Shown here: piece by piece, positions 17,643-25,408 of the stretch | Position numbering within the stretch: position 1 is the stretch's first letter | Layout: every line of letters begins with the position of its first letter | NCBI RefSeq assembly: GCF_011398155.1 | Contig: NZ_AP021888.1 | Coordinates: forward strand, 658,501 to 722,500 | Length of the DNA: 64,000 nucleotides | DNA from: Thiosulfativibrio zosterae | GTDB taxonomy: Bacteria > Pseudomonadota > Gammaproteobacteria > Thiomicrospirales > Thiomicrospiraceae | Direction of reading: 5' to 3' | Made by a program: the position numbers and the translations under genes | Notes under the pieces: model-generated | Databases searched by the model: none | Seen by the model: only the letters and a program-made list of their open reading frames with translations | What the model was told of the DNA's origin: nothing

Positions 17643-18638
17643 ATGAAAAAGAATATTATTGCTCTAGCTATCGCTTCTGCTATCGCTGCTCCAGTTGTAA
17701 TGGCTGATGCTCCTACTGTTTACGGTCAAATCAATATGTCTATCGATGCAGTAACTGATGCTGGTATGACTGTTGGTTCAAATGCTTCACGTTTCGGTAT
17801 CAAAGGTTCAGAAGACTTAGGTAACGGCTTGAAAGCAGTTTATAAGATCGAATGGGAAGCTGATATTGCTGGTGGTACTGGCGCTACTACTGGTGCTTCT
17901 GCGCTTAAAGATCGTAATGCTTACGCTGGTTTAGCAGGTTCTTTCGGTACTGTATTAATGGGTCGCCATGATACGCCAATGAAAATGGCTCAACCTACTG
18001 ATACATTTAACGATGGTTTTGGTGATAACAAGCCAATGGGTGGTAAGTTAGGTATGGCTGGTGCAGCTGGTGAAGTTCGTGCTGCTAACGTTTTAGCTTA
18101 CGTTTCTCCATCTTTTGGTGGTGTAACCATTGCTGCTGCAGGCGTTTCTCCAGATGTAGTTGGTAAAGATACAGCTCTTACAAATGCTTACTCTATTGCT
18201 GCAATGTATGGTTCGACTAAGTCTGGTTTATTTTTGTCTGGTGCATACAATGCATTTGATGCAAAATTAACTGGTACTAAGACATATACAGAAATGCGTT
18301 TGGCTGCTCAATATGCAGTTGCTGGTTTAATGGGTAACGTTACTTACTTCTCAGCTGATGATGGTATCTCTGGTGATGCAGCTTCTGAAGGTTCTACAAT
18401 TCAGATGAATCTTTCTTATGAAATGGGTGATATTACTCCAAAAATCAAATATTCAATGGTTGATTATAAGGCAGCTGGTTCTGACGGATCTTCATTGGGT
18501 CTTGGTCTAGACTATGCAATGGGTAAAAAGACAACTGCATATGTTGAATATGTAGCAATGGATAAAAACATGGCAACTACATTCTCTGCTGGTAAAGATT
18601 CTTCAGCAGTATCAGTTGGTTTATTGCACAAGTTTTAA
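17643..18638 (+). CDS. Outer-membrane porin, Neisseria/OmpC-like family
   Basis: 331 residues. The signal peptide MKKNIIALAIASAIAAPVVMA is followed by ADAPTVYGQINMSIDAV, the usual first strand of Gram-negative trimeric porins. GSNASRFGIKGSEDLGNGLK and NAYAGLAGSFGTVLMGRHDTP are family hallmarks, and the chain ends in an aromatic residue (LLHKF) for BAM recognition. Codon use is highly biased, as in strongly expressed genes, in keeping with the good promoter and strong terminator. General diffusion of small solutes is inferred. Confidence 0.93.
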   Translation: MKKNIIALAIASAIAAPVVMADAPTVYGQINMSIDAVTDAGMTVGSNASRFGIKGSEDLGNGLKAVYKIEWEADIAGGTGATTGASALKDRNAYAGLAGSFGTVLMGRHDTPMKMAQPTDTFNDGFGDNKPMGGKLGMAGAAGEVRAANVLAYVSPSFGGVTIAAAGVSPDVVGKDTALTNAYSIAAMYGSTKSGLFLSGAYNAFDAKLTGTKTYTEMRLAAQYAVAGLMGNVTYFSADDGISGDAASEGSTIQMNLSYEMGDITPKIKYSMVDYKAAGSDGSSLGLGLDYAMGKKTTAYVEYVAMDKNMATTFSAGKDSSAVSVGLLHKF

Positions 18639-18674
18639 TTTAGCGCTCGTTTAGGCGAGTAGTAAAATTAAGCT

Positions 18675-18708
18675 GAAAGCCCTAAGATGTTTGTCTTGGG
18701 GCTTTTTT
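18675..18708 (+). terminator. Porin terminator
   Basis: AAAGCCCTAAGA and TCTTGGGGCTTTTTT form a stem with a short loop and a run of T, 37 bases after the porin stop codon. Confidence 0.88.
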
Positions 18709-18748
18709 GTTTTTGAGGTTTAATTAAAGTTAAATGATTCGCAAAGAT

Positions 18749-18867
18749 TTTGGGGCGCAGGCTTTAGCCTGCCAAAGTTTGCAATGTACTCAAAAAGAAG
18801 GCTAAAGCCCTCGCCCCGTTTGAAAGCCTCAAAGCGATCAATGCTTTGGGGCTTTTTGCATTGATAG
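18749..18867 (+). repeat. REP-like hairpin unit, copy 1
   Basis: TGGGGCGCAGGCTTTAGCCTGC, starting at 18751 and containing its own small palindrome, pairs at a distance with GAAGGCTAAAGCCCTCGCCCC. It is followed by a second hairpin, AAGCCTCAAAG with CTTTGGGGCTTTTTG (an intrinsic terminator), and then TTGATA. The TTGATA (18861-18866) with GATAAT (18885-18890) could drive the next gene. It is the first of four near-identical units. Confidence 0.88.
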
Positions 18868-18917
18868 GTTTGACTTTTTTGTGGGATAATAAATCAATTG
18901 ATTTAGAGGTTATTTTT

Positions 18918-19166
18918 ATGGCAACTGTTATTAGCACCCACAAATTATTTAATGCACTTAAAGAGTCAGGTTTTCCTGAGACGCAAGCAAATGCCGTTAT
19001 TAATACCATAGAAACGATGCAAGATGCGCGATTCGAAGAGGTTGTTACTAAGGCAGATTTATACAAAGTAGAGGCTGAAATAAAATCAGACTTAAAATTG
19101 TTACACTGGGGTGTGGCTTTAATTCTTGCAGTAATCGCATTGCCATATTTAAAAACAATGTTTTAA
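18918..19166 (+). CDS. Small coiled-coil membrane protein, DUF1640-like (first copy)
   Basis: 82 residues from ATG 18918, with GAGG 9 bases upstream; the frame is open back to 18846 but that part lies in the repeat unit. The N-terminal half is an amphipathic helix (HKLFNALKESGFPETQANAV) and an acidic stretch with VTKADLYKVEAEIKSDLK. The C-terminus is one membrane helix (LLHWGVALILAVIALPYL). This layout is that of bacterial DUF1640/CCDC90-like proteins. Function unknown. A same-length paralogue lies 342 bases downstream after two more repeat units. Confidence 0.75.
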   Translation: MATVISTHKLFNALKESGFPETQANAVINTIETMQDARFEEVVTKADLYKVEAEIKSDLKLLHWGVALILAVIALPYLKTMF

Positions 19167-19190
19167 TGTAGTTGAGTCATGAGCAATTAT

Positions 19191-19311
19191 TTTGGGGTGC
19201 AGGCTTTAGCCTGCTAATGTTTGCAGTGTAATCAAAAAGAAGGCTGAAGCATTCGCCCCAATTTAAAAAAAGCCTTAAAGCGATCAATGCTTTGGGGGTT
19301 TTTGTTTTTAA
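19191..19311 (+). repeat. REP-like hairpin unit, copy 2
   Basis: Same layout as copy 1 with several changes (TGGGGTGCAGG at the left arm, GGCTGAAGCATTCGCCCC at the right). The terminator part is retained, but the promoter-like tail of copies 1 and 3 is absent. It follows directly on the first DUF1640-like gene and fills the gap with copy 3. Confidence 0.85.
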
Positions 19312-19342
19312 GGTTTACCAAAGATAAATAATAAGCAATCCT

Positions 19343-19464
19343 TTTGGGGCGCAGGCTTTAGCCTGCTAATCTTTGCAGTGTCGTTAAAAAGAAGGCTAAA
19401 GCCTTCGCCCCATATTAAAAGCCTCAAAGTGATCAATGCTTTGGGGCTTTTTGCATTGATAGGG
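19343..19464 (+). repeat. REP-like hairpin unit, copy 3
   Basis: Almost identical to copy 1 through the hairpin, the terminator, and the tail TTTTTGCATTGATAGGGTTG. Like copy 1 it immediately precedes a DUF1640-like gene, so hairpin, terminator, promoter and gene look duplicated as one module. Confidence 0.88.
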
Positions 19465-19508
19465 TTGACTTTTTTCTGGGATAAAAGTTATTAATTTAGG
19501 ATTGAGTC

Positions 19509-19757
19509 ATGTCAACAATTACCTTTGATACTTATAAGTTTATAAAAAAGCTTAAAGATGCAGGTGTTTCCGAAGCTCAAGCGGAGGCTGAAGCAGATGC
19601 TTTGTCGGCAGCATTACAAGAGTCCATGCAAAATCAGTTGGCTACTAAATCAGATATTTATCGCATGGAAAAAGAACTTTTATTGATGAAATGGATGTTA
19701 GGTACGGTATTGGCAGGTATTTTGGCACTTATTTTAAAAGCATTTTTAAATAATTGA
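19509..19757 (+). CDS. Small coiled-coil membrane protein, DUF1640-like (second copy)
   Basis: 82 residues, the same length as the first copy and collinear with it: an N-terminal helix (YKFIKKLKDAGVSEAQAEAE), the shared motif TKSDIYRMEKEL, against TKADLYKVEAEI in the first copy, and one C-terminal membrane helix (WMLGTVLAGILALILKAFL). Sequence identity is clearly low outside the motif, so the duplication is old or the copies arrived separately, although the repeat units around them are much more alike. Function unknown. Confidence 0.75.
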   Translation: MSTITFDTYKFIKKLKDAGVSEAQAEAEADALSAALQESMQNQLATKSDIYRMEKELLLMKWMLGTVLAGILALILKAFLNN

Positions 19758-19823
19758 TTCTTGATGTCATTGTTTCCAATTTATGCCTGCTAATGATAAA
19801 TAAGAAAGTCTTTATTTTTTAAG

Positions 19824-19940
19824 TTTGGGGCGCAGGCTTTAGCCTGCTAATGTTTGCAGTGTAATCAAAAAGAAGGCTAAAGCCTTCGCCCCGTTTTAAG
19901 AAGCCTCAAGGTGATAAATGCTTTGGGGCTTTTTGTTTTG
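19824..19940 (+). repeat. REP-like hairpin unit, copy 4
   Basis: TTTGGGGCGCAGGCTTTAGC at the left and GAAGGCTAAAGCCTTCGCCCC at the right, then the terminator hairpin AAGCCTCAAGG/CTTTGGGGCTTTTTG. It lies downstream of the second DUF1640-like gene and before the cysteine-cluster gene. Confidence 0.87.
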
Positions 19941-20026
19941 TAAGGTTTTGAGTTTTTATGTGATAATGCTTTCGTTAGAAAGCGATATTGCTTTTGTTAT
20001 TTGATTAATAAGTTGCTGTTTTGATT

Positions 20027-20503
20027 ATGAGAAGTTGTCAACCTTGTACTGCCTGTTGTGATGGGTGGGTGCAGATAAAAGTTAAAGGCTGTGAGGCCTA
20101 TCCTGGGCATCCATGTCCGCATAGCACGGGTTCTGGGTGTGATGATTATGAAAACCGTCCGGTAAATCCTTGTCAACAATTTGAGTGTGCTTGGGTTAAG
20201 CCTAATAGTTTTTTGCCGGAGAGTTTTAAACCATCAGAGTGTGGGGCTTTGGTGATTGATAATATTTTGGATTGGCAAGGGTTAAAAGTAGATTTGGCTG
20301 TGCCAGTGGGCCGTGAAATTTCAGAGCAAACTTTACAGTGGTTAATGCAGTTTGCGGCAGAAAATATGCGTCCATTGATTTATCAAATGCAAGATTCTAA
20401 CTCCCCTGTATTTGAAAAAAATCCCCTTACTTTAGCATATGGTCCCCCTGCTTTTCAGCAATGGGTATTAGAAATGCAAGCGCAAGGCAAAAAGCTATGG
20501 TGA
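20027..20503 (+). CDS. Cysteine-cluster protein, YkgJ-like
   Basis: 158 residues from ATG 20027; a TTG two codons upstream is the alternative, and neither has a clear ribosome site. The start MRSCQPCTACCDGW carries a CxxCxxCC cluster, followed by Cys in GCEAYPGHPCPH, GCDDY and NPCQQFECAW. This number and spacing recall the YkgJ-type zinc- or iron-binding cysteine cluster family. Cytosolic, no signal peptide. The bound metal and the substrate are unknown. It lies between the repeat array and the TorF-like gene and is followed by a hairpin. Confidence 0.72.
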   Translation: MRSCQPCTACCDGWVQIKVKGCEAYPGHPCPHSTGSGCDDYENRPVNPCQQFECAWVKPNSFLPESFKPSECGALVIDNILDWQGLKVDLAVPVGREISEQTLQWLMQFAAENMRPLIYQMQDSNSPVFEKNPLTLAYGPPAFQQWVLEMQAQGKKLW

Positions 20504-20517
20504 TTTTTCTATATTTA

Positions 20518-20547
20518 AATATTGCACGCCAAAAGGGTGCAATATTT
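20518..20547 (+). terminator. Hairpin after the cysteine-cluster gene
   Basis: AAATATTGCAC (20518-20528) and GTGCAATATTT (20537-20547) pair perfectly around 8 bases. The stem is long but AT-rich and has only a short T-rich tail. Confidence 0.6.
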
Positions 20548-20698
20548 CTATTATTGGTCAGGTTTTAATGTTTTGTATTTAATAAAATTTTAATTTATTT
20601 TTTATATTATTGAAATATATAAATAAATTTAATATTGGCATTTATCGTTCTTTAGTAAAGGTGAATTTATTGTTAATTAAATCCTTTTGGAGAATAGA

Positions 20699-21424
20699 AT
20701 GAAAAAAGCAACACAACTTAAATCTCTTTTAGTATCTATGGCAATCGCCACTTCAGCAGCAATGACTTTTGCTCCTGCAGTGGTGCAAGCAGGTGCTTCT
20801 GCAAATATTGGGGTAGTTTCGCAATATCTTTTCAGAGGTATTGCACAAAATGGGACTGCTGCAGCTGCACAAGGTGGATTAGATTATGAAGCTGACTCTG
20901 GTCTATATATTGGAACTTGGGCTTCTCAGGTAGGCCCATCTAAAGGTTTGGAATACGATTTATACGCTGGGTATTCTGGTAGCTTTGGTGATTTAAGCTA
21001 TGGTCTAGGTGCAACTTATTTTGGGTATACGAAAGATGGTGGTTCTGACACTAATGCGTTTGATAGTTCTTACCTTGAAGGTACCTTAACACTTGGTTAT
21101 GGTCCAGTTTCAGCTTCTTATAGTTCTGGTTCGCATGCAAAACTTTCTGGCGGTTCTGATGTTAGTTATTCTGTAGCAACTATTGGTGTTGAGTTTTACG
21201 GAATTTCTGCAACCTATGGAATGGGTGATGATTTTGCCGGCAAAGGAGTTGATCATTCTTGGATTGATATTGGTTACAGTACTTCTGTTGCAGAGGGTAC
21301 TGATATTGGTATCAATTTGATTAATTCAGATAAGAAGGTTTCTGGATATACAAATGGTGTAAGTGGTTCAGCTGAAGATAATATGTCATTGGTTGTTGGT
21401 ATCACAAAATCTTTCGATTTATAA
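20699..21424 (+). CDS. TorF-family (TIGR02001-like) outer-membrane protein
   Basis: 241 residues from ATG 20699, with GGAG 8 bases upstream. The signal peptide ends AVVQA|GAS. The mature start ANIGVVSQYLFRGIAQNGT is the family signature (S-x-Y-x-F-R-G-I), followed by repeated amphipathic beta strands such as GLYIGTWASQV and LEYDLYAGYSGSFGDLSYG, and a C-terminal aromatic residue near the end for barrel insertion. Porin-like function is suggested for the family but not shown. It has its own terminator, so it is a single-gene unit. Confidence 0.88.
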   Translation: MKKATQLKSLLVSMAIATSAAMTFAPAVVQAGASANIGVVSQYLFRGIAQNGTAAAAQGGLDYEADSGLYIGTWASQVGPSKGLEYDLYAGYSGSFGDLSYGLGATYFGYTKDGGSDTNAFDSSYLEGTLTLGYGPVSASYSSGSHAKLSGGSDVSYSVATIGVEFYGISATYGMGDDFAGKGVDHSWIDIGYSTSVAEGTDIGINLINSDKKVSGYTNGVSGSAEDNMSLVVGITKSFDL

Positions 21425-21455
21425 TTTAAATTCCTTATCTGTAAAAGTTAATTTT

Positions 21456-21489
21456 AAAGTGGCCAGGTTTACCTGAGCCGCTTTTTTTG
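21456..21489 (+). terminator. Terminator after the TorF-like gene
   Basis: AAAGTGGC with CAGGT, and ACCTG with GCCGCTTTTTTT, form an imperfect stem followed by seven T. Confidence 0.75.
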
Positions 21490-21566
21490 TTTTTGGGTTT
21501 TCCTAATTCGATTAAATTCTTTTGGCGTATAATCTAAAGTCAATTGTGTATGTTAAGGTGATTAAA

Positions 21567-22517
21567 GTGCGCGCAAAACAGCAGTCTGGTTTTATTATGA
21601 TGGTGTTTGTGGTTATTTTGGTGCTAGGTGCGTCTGCCTATTTTAGTGGGTATGGTGAGAATCTTTTTTTTAAACAAAAAGCCAAGTTAACTTTAGAAAA
21701 TTACGAAGACACCCAGATTGTTAAATCGCAGTTTTGGCGTTATTCGGTTTTTCAGCCAGAGTTTTATGAAAGTGACCCAGCCGGTGGAACAGGCTTTAAT
21801 CTTAAAAATATAGACAGGATACCGGGGCCGGGATATTTTCCTTGTGTTGATTTAGATGGTGATGGTGAAGTTTTGGGTGCAGAAACCAGCTGTGGAAATG
21901 TGACCGTTGCAGGCGATGATACCACTGGTTTTGTTGTGGGGTTTTTGCCCACTAATTTTAGAACTCGCAATATTTTTTTTAATAAAGTTGCGCCTAAGGA
22001 ATTTTATTACATCTTAGATGAGCGCTTTGCTAATGGTAATAACTCATACAATAATGGTTCAACAGGTCGTTTTGCACCTCTTAACCCTGGATTATCTCCA
22101 ACGGGACGCCTTTTTTTAAATGATCAAGATGGGTATGTTGCTTTGATTATAGCGCCAGGTGAATCGATGGTTATGCAAGATGGAACGATACAGGATAGGA
22201 ACCAAGCGGGTGATGCCTTGGCGAGAATTGCTGATTATTTAGATAAACGATTTGATGCACTTGGGAATGAAGTGAATGGCAATGCTGATGGTGATTTTAA
22301 ATTTTATAGCCAATCTAAAAGCAATATAGGTATTAACGATACAGTTATTGGGATTTCATTTTCTGAATGGCAAACCATGATGTTGAATCGAGTTTGCGCT
22401 CAAAAAACGGATTTAGAAGCCACTGATGCAAATGTTGCTTTTTGGTTTAATGCTTATGATGCGACCACAAATCCAGCGGGTTCTGATTGGCGCTCTTTTA
22501 TGGGGAACTGCCCATGA
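21567..22517 (+). CDS. Pilin-like tip protein (GspK/PilX-like), first gene of pseudopilin operon
   Basis: 316 residues from GTG 21567, with AAGGTG 6 bases upstream. A TATAAT at 21528-21533 would place the transcript start after any earlier start codon. The N-terminus RAKQQSGFIMMVFVVILVLG is a type IV pilin-like leader and hydrophobic helix; the residue at mature position 5 is Val, not Glu, as in GspK-type tip subunits. The globular part holds FPCVDLDGDGEVLGAETSC, an EF-hand-like acidic loop next to cysteines. It overlaps the next gene by 4 bases. A role as a minor or tip pseudopilin is inferred. Confidence 0.7.
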   Translation: MRAKQQSGFIMMVFVVILVLGASAYFSGYGENLFFKQKAKLTLENYEDTQIVKSQFWRYSVFQPEFYESDPAGGTGFNLKNIDRIPGPGYFPCVDLDGDGEVLGAETSCGNVTVAGDDTTGFVVGFLPTNFRTRNIFFNKVAPKEFYYILDERFANGNNSYNNGSTGRFAPLNPGLSPTGRLFLNDQDGYVALIIAPGESMVMQDGTIQDRNQAGDALARIADYLDKRFDALGNEVNGNADGDFKFYSQSKSNIGINDTVIGISFSEWQTMMLNRVCAQKTDLEATDANVAFWFNAYDATTNPAGSDWRSFMGNCP

Positions 22518-23383
22518 AATTGCTTAAAAAATCGCACCAACAGGGGTTTACCTTGCTAGAGATTTCTATCGCATTATTATTGGTAGGTCTTTTATTGGGC
22601 GGCGCTTTAACGATTAACAGCGCTTCTAGGCAAGTGGGCAAGGCAGATGAAACTAAAGCACAGATGAATGACATTAAAAATGGTCTGGTGAGTTATCTTA
22701 AGGTGAATAAGTATTTACCCTGTCCTGACACGAATAATGATGGAGTTGAAGACCGCAAAATCAGTGGCGGTGTATCTGTGTGTAAATCTCGTCATGGCAC
22801 TTTGCCTTATCAAACTTTGGTACTCCCTGAGGTAGATGCTTGGGGGAATCCTTTTTACTATCGTGTGAATGCCCGCGCAGAATTGAGTGGTGATATTAAC
22901 GATTTGTGCGAAACTGCCAGTGTGTTTGGCTTGTCTGGCAGCAGAACCAAGCCCTCGACCGCAGCTTTATGTACACAAAATGGGGTTTTTTATTGCACAA
23001 AGTGCAGTGATGTTTGCGGTATGGGGTGTGATTATAATGCCGATCCTCGCACTGTTGATGCACCACCTTACTTTAGTTGGCATACGCCGCCTAAGGGAGC
23101 AGAAAATCCAGATGGTTATAAAAACATGTTGATTGAAGATGAATCTGGGAATGAATATGAAAATGCGGTTGTGGCTATGGTCGTGTCTTTTGGCAGTAAT
23201 GGTGCGCAAACCTGGACAGATTGTGATCAAGCCACGCTGGTTAATAGCGCTGAACGCGCCAATTGTGACAATGATGCGGCCGGCGTTTTTAAACTAGACA
23301 CCGCCATTACCATGGATGACTATTTGACTTGGATTACGATATTTGATGTGAAAAGTGCAATGCTAGATGTGAGAGGCTTTTAA
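22514..23383 (+). CDS. Pseudopilin with calcium-loop motif
   Basis: 289 residues. A clear prepilin peptidase site is seen in HQQG|FTLLEISIALLLVG, with Glu at mature position 5. The globular region begins with YLPCPDTNNDGVEDRK, a D-x-N-x-D-G loop like those of calcium-binding pilins, and has several cysteines. It overlaps the preceding gene by ATGA and is followed by the third gene after one base. Likely a minor pilin of a type II secretion-like or type IV pilus-like filament; no secretin, ATPase or prepilin peptidase is in the window. Confidence 0.82.
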   Translation: MKLLKKSHQQGFTLLEISIALLLVGLLLGGALTINSASRQVGKADETKAQMNDIKNGLVSYLKVNKYLPCPDTNNDGVEDRKISGGVSVCKSRHGTLPYQTLVLPEVDAWGNPFYYRVNARAELSGDINDLCETASVFGLSGSRTKPSTAALCTQNGVFYCTKCSDVCGMGCDYNADPRTVDAPPYFSWHTPPKGAENPDGYKNMLIEDESGNEYENAVVAMVVSFGSNGAQTWTDCDQATLVNSAERANCDNDAAGVFKLDTAITMDDYLTWITIFDVKSAMLDVRGF

Positions 23384-23384
23384 A

Positions 23385-24764
23385 GTGAGCAAATTCCAAA
23401 AAGGGTTTTCTTTAGTTGAATTGGCAGTTGTTTTGGCCATTATTGGTATTTTAAGTATGGGTGCTTTGCTCACTCTGAGCGGCCAAAGGGATGCGGTTAA
23501 GGTAACAGACTCTAAAAATAGATTGCTGCAAATCAAAAAGTCTTTATTGTCGTTTGAATTGGTGAATCGGTATTTACCTTGTCCGGATATTAATGGCGAT
23601 GGGGATGAAGATAGAACAAATGGTGCTTGTTCTCGTAGCTATGGTGCGGCACCTTATCAAGATTTAGGTTTAACACAATTAGATGTGCAAGATGCTTATG
23701 GCGTGGAAATCCGTTATGCCGTGAATTCGGGCGCGACAACCCTTTCGAATATGCAAGATGTTGATCATTCTGCCAGTTATTTTTGTCAAACTGGGTGTGA
23801 TTATACGAGTACCTTTGTGCCTTTTAGATTGACTACACCGCCCATCGCAGGCAATTTAGGTGCAGGTAATTACACGATTTGCAATAACGCAGCGGCCACC
23901 TGCGTAACCGGCCTAGCGAGTGATCAACATATGGCAGATGGTTTGTCGGTTATCTTAGTTGCCTATAATGCCAATGGTCGACAACTAACGCCTTCTTGTA
24001 CAGGTTTGTCTAACCGTGAAACAGAAAACTGTGATTTAGACCTGCTGTATTGGGATTATTATGTGAATAAAGATTTACAAAATTATTATGATGATCAAAT
24101 TTTGGGCATATCGGGTTATGAAATTAAACAAGAGTTGTTGAAAAATGACGCTACGATTTTTAACACGGCCAGCAATAGCAATTCAAACACTCAAAACAAT
24201 CTACTCATTGCACCACCGCCACCGCCAACAAACCCAACTAATACCGTCGCAGGCGACTATACCGGATCTTCTGATTACAATCCTCCCAATGGTAATTTTG
24301 ATGACTCTCTCAAAATAGATGGCAATTTGGATGCCGCATTAGATTTAAATAATGGCGATAACGAATTAACGGTTACGGGTGATCAAAACTATGCCCTTGT
24401 CAGTGGTTCTGGTAATGATAATTTGTATATTGCAGGCGATGCAAAATCGTCGATTAGTACAGGTTCGGGTAATGATTATTTAACCATCTTAGGCAATTTG
24501 AGCAGTGTTGCCAGTGTTGATATGGGTGCGAACGATGACTTTTTTTATATCGTTGGAGATGTGGACGGTTCTGTCGATTTGGGTTCTGGGGATGATACTT
24601 TTAGGGTCGATGGGGATTTGAATCATACTGTGTATGGTGGTGCGGGTACGGATATTATTTATGTTAATAAAACCCCAGCAGACTGGACGAGTTCGGGTCA
24701 AGCTTCCTATTTAAATGGATTTGAGCGTATTCGCTTTAACGATGGTACTGCTCAAGATATATGA
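23385..24764 (+). CDS. Pseudopilin fused to an RTX-like acidic repeat tail
   Basis: 459 residues from GTG 23385. The leader site is KG|FSLVELAVVLAIIGIL with Glu5. The head has YLPCPDINGDGDEDR, matching the previous protein. After a proline run (residues 277-281) come about six repeats of roughly 19-20 residues (about 313-430), such as GDQNYALVSGSGNDNLYIA and GDVDGSVDLGSGDDTFRVD, with GSGND or GSGDD resembling RTX calcium-binding turns, and a closing NGFERIRFNDGTAQDI. It overlaps the response regulator by 4 bases. A filament subunit with a calcium-binding beta-roll-like tail is inferred; the family is not known to me. Confidence 0.78.
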   Translation: MSKFQKGFSLVELAVVLAIIGILSMGALLTLSGQRDAVKVTDSKNRLLQIKKSLLSFELVNRYLPCPDINGDGDEDRTNGACSRSYGAAPYQDLGLTQLDVQDAYGVEIRYAVNSGATTLSNMQDVDHSASYFCQTGCDYTSTFVPFRLTTPPIAGNLGAGNYTICNNAAATCVTGLASDQHMADGLSVILVAYNANGRQLTPSCTGLSNRETENCDLDLLYWDYYVNKDLQNYYDDQILGISGYEIKQELLKNDATIFNTASNSNSNTQNNLLIAPPPPPTNPTNTVAGDYTGSSDYNPPNGNFDDSLKIDGNLDAALDLNNGDNELTVTGDQNYALVSGSGNDNLYIAGDAKSSISTGSGNDYLTILGNLSSVASVDMGANDDFFYIVGDVDGSVDLGSGDDTFRVDGDLNHTVYGGAGTDIIYVNKTPADWTSSGQASYLNGFERIRFNDGTAQDI

Positions 24765-25408
24765 GTTTCGTCAATGCTAAAGTTTTGGTGGTTGATGATG
24801 ATCCCGGTATTAGCGGATTATTGGCCATGCTTTTAGAAAACGCTGGGTTTGAGGTCTATGAGGCAGCTTCTCGTTCTCAAGCCATTGAAAGATTGCAATC
24901 TTCTAAAGTGGATGCAGTGGTTTTAGATATGGGCATGCCGCCTAATGAACATTTACCAGATGAAGGGTTGGCGGTTTTAGATTGGTTAGCACTTTATCAT
25001 CCCGAAGTAAAAACGCTTGTTTTAACGGGGCAACACCCTGATTCCACTGCTTATTTAGCCATTAAACATGGTGCATTTGATTTTTTAGCCAAACCCGTTC
25101 AGCCAGAACAATTATTGCTTTCTTTAAAACGCGCCTTAATGTTTATCAAACATACACAACAACTCAAAGAGAACGAGGGGATTCACCGGGTTTCCTTGGA
25201 TTTGTCGATGTCTGATGGCGTTAAAACCGCCAGGAATCAAGCTGAATTTAAACTGGTGAATCAAGTGCTGATGGATACCGATTTTAATGTGCATGAAGTG
25301 GCTAGGCGTTTGGGTTTAAAGCGTGAAAATGTTTATTATTTAATGAAAAAATATGGCCTTGAAAGACAAGACAGCGACAAGGTCTCTCGCTTAAGTGACG
25401 AACCATGA
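24761..25408 (+). CDS. Response regulator with Fis-type HTH, PrsR-like receiver
   Basis: 215 residues. The receiver domain has VDDDPG, the phospho-acceptor Asp56 in VVLDMGMPP, the LVLTGQ threonine and the LAKPV lysine. LDMGMPPNEHLPDEGLAVL recalls the receiver of PEP-CTERM regulator PrsR. The C-terminus is a Fis-type helix-turn-helix (DTDFNVHEVARRLGLKRENV). There is no AAA+ domain between them, unlike PrsR, so it is not an ordinary sigma-54 activator. It is coupled by ATGA overlaps to the pseudopilin gene before and the kinase gene after; control of these pilin genes is inferred. Confidence 0.88.
   Translation: MSFVNAKVLVVDDDPGISGLLAMLLENAGFEVYEAASRSQAIERLQSSKVDAVVLDMGMPPNEHLPDEGLAVLDWLALYHPEVKTLVLTGQHPDSTAYLAIKHGAFDFLAKPVQPEQLLLSLKRALMFIKHTQQLKENEGIHRVSLDLSMSDGVKTARNQAEFKLVNQVLMDTDFNVHEVARRLGLKRENVYYLMKKYGLERQDSDKVSRLSDEP

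Noticed and set aside
18749..19940. Possible CRISPR array
   Set aside because: The four repeats are about 120 bases long, contain hairpins and a terminator, and are separated by genes or short gaps of unequal size; there are no cas genes.
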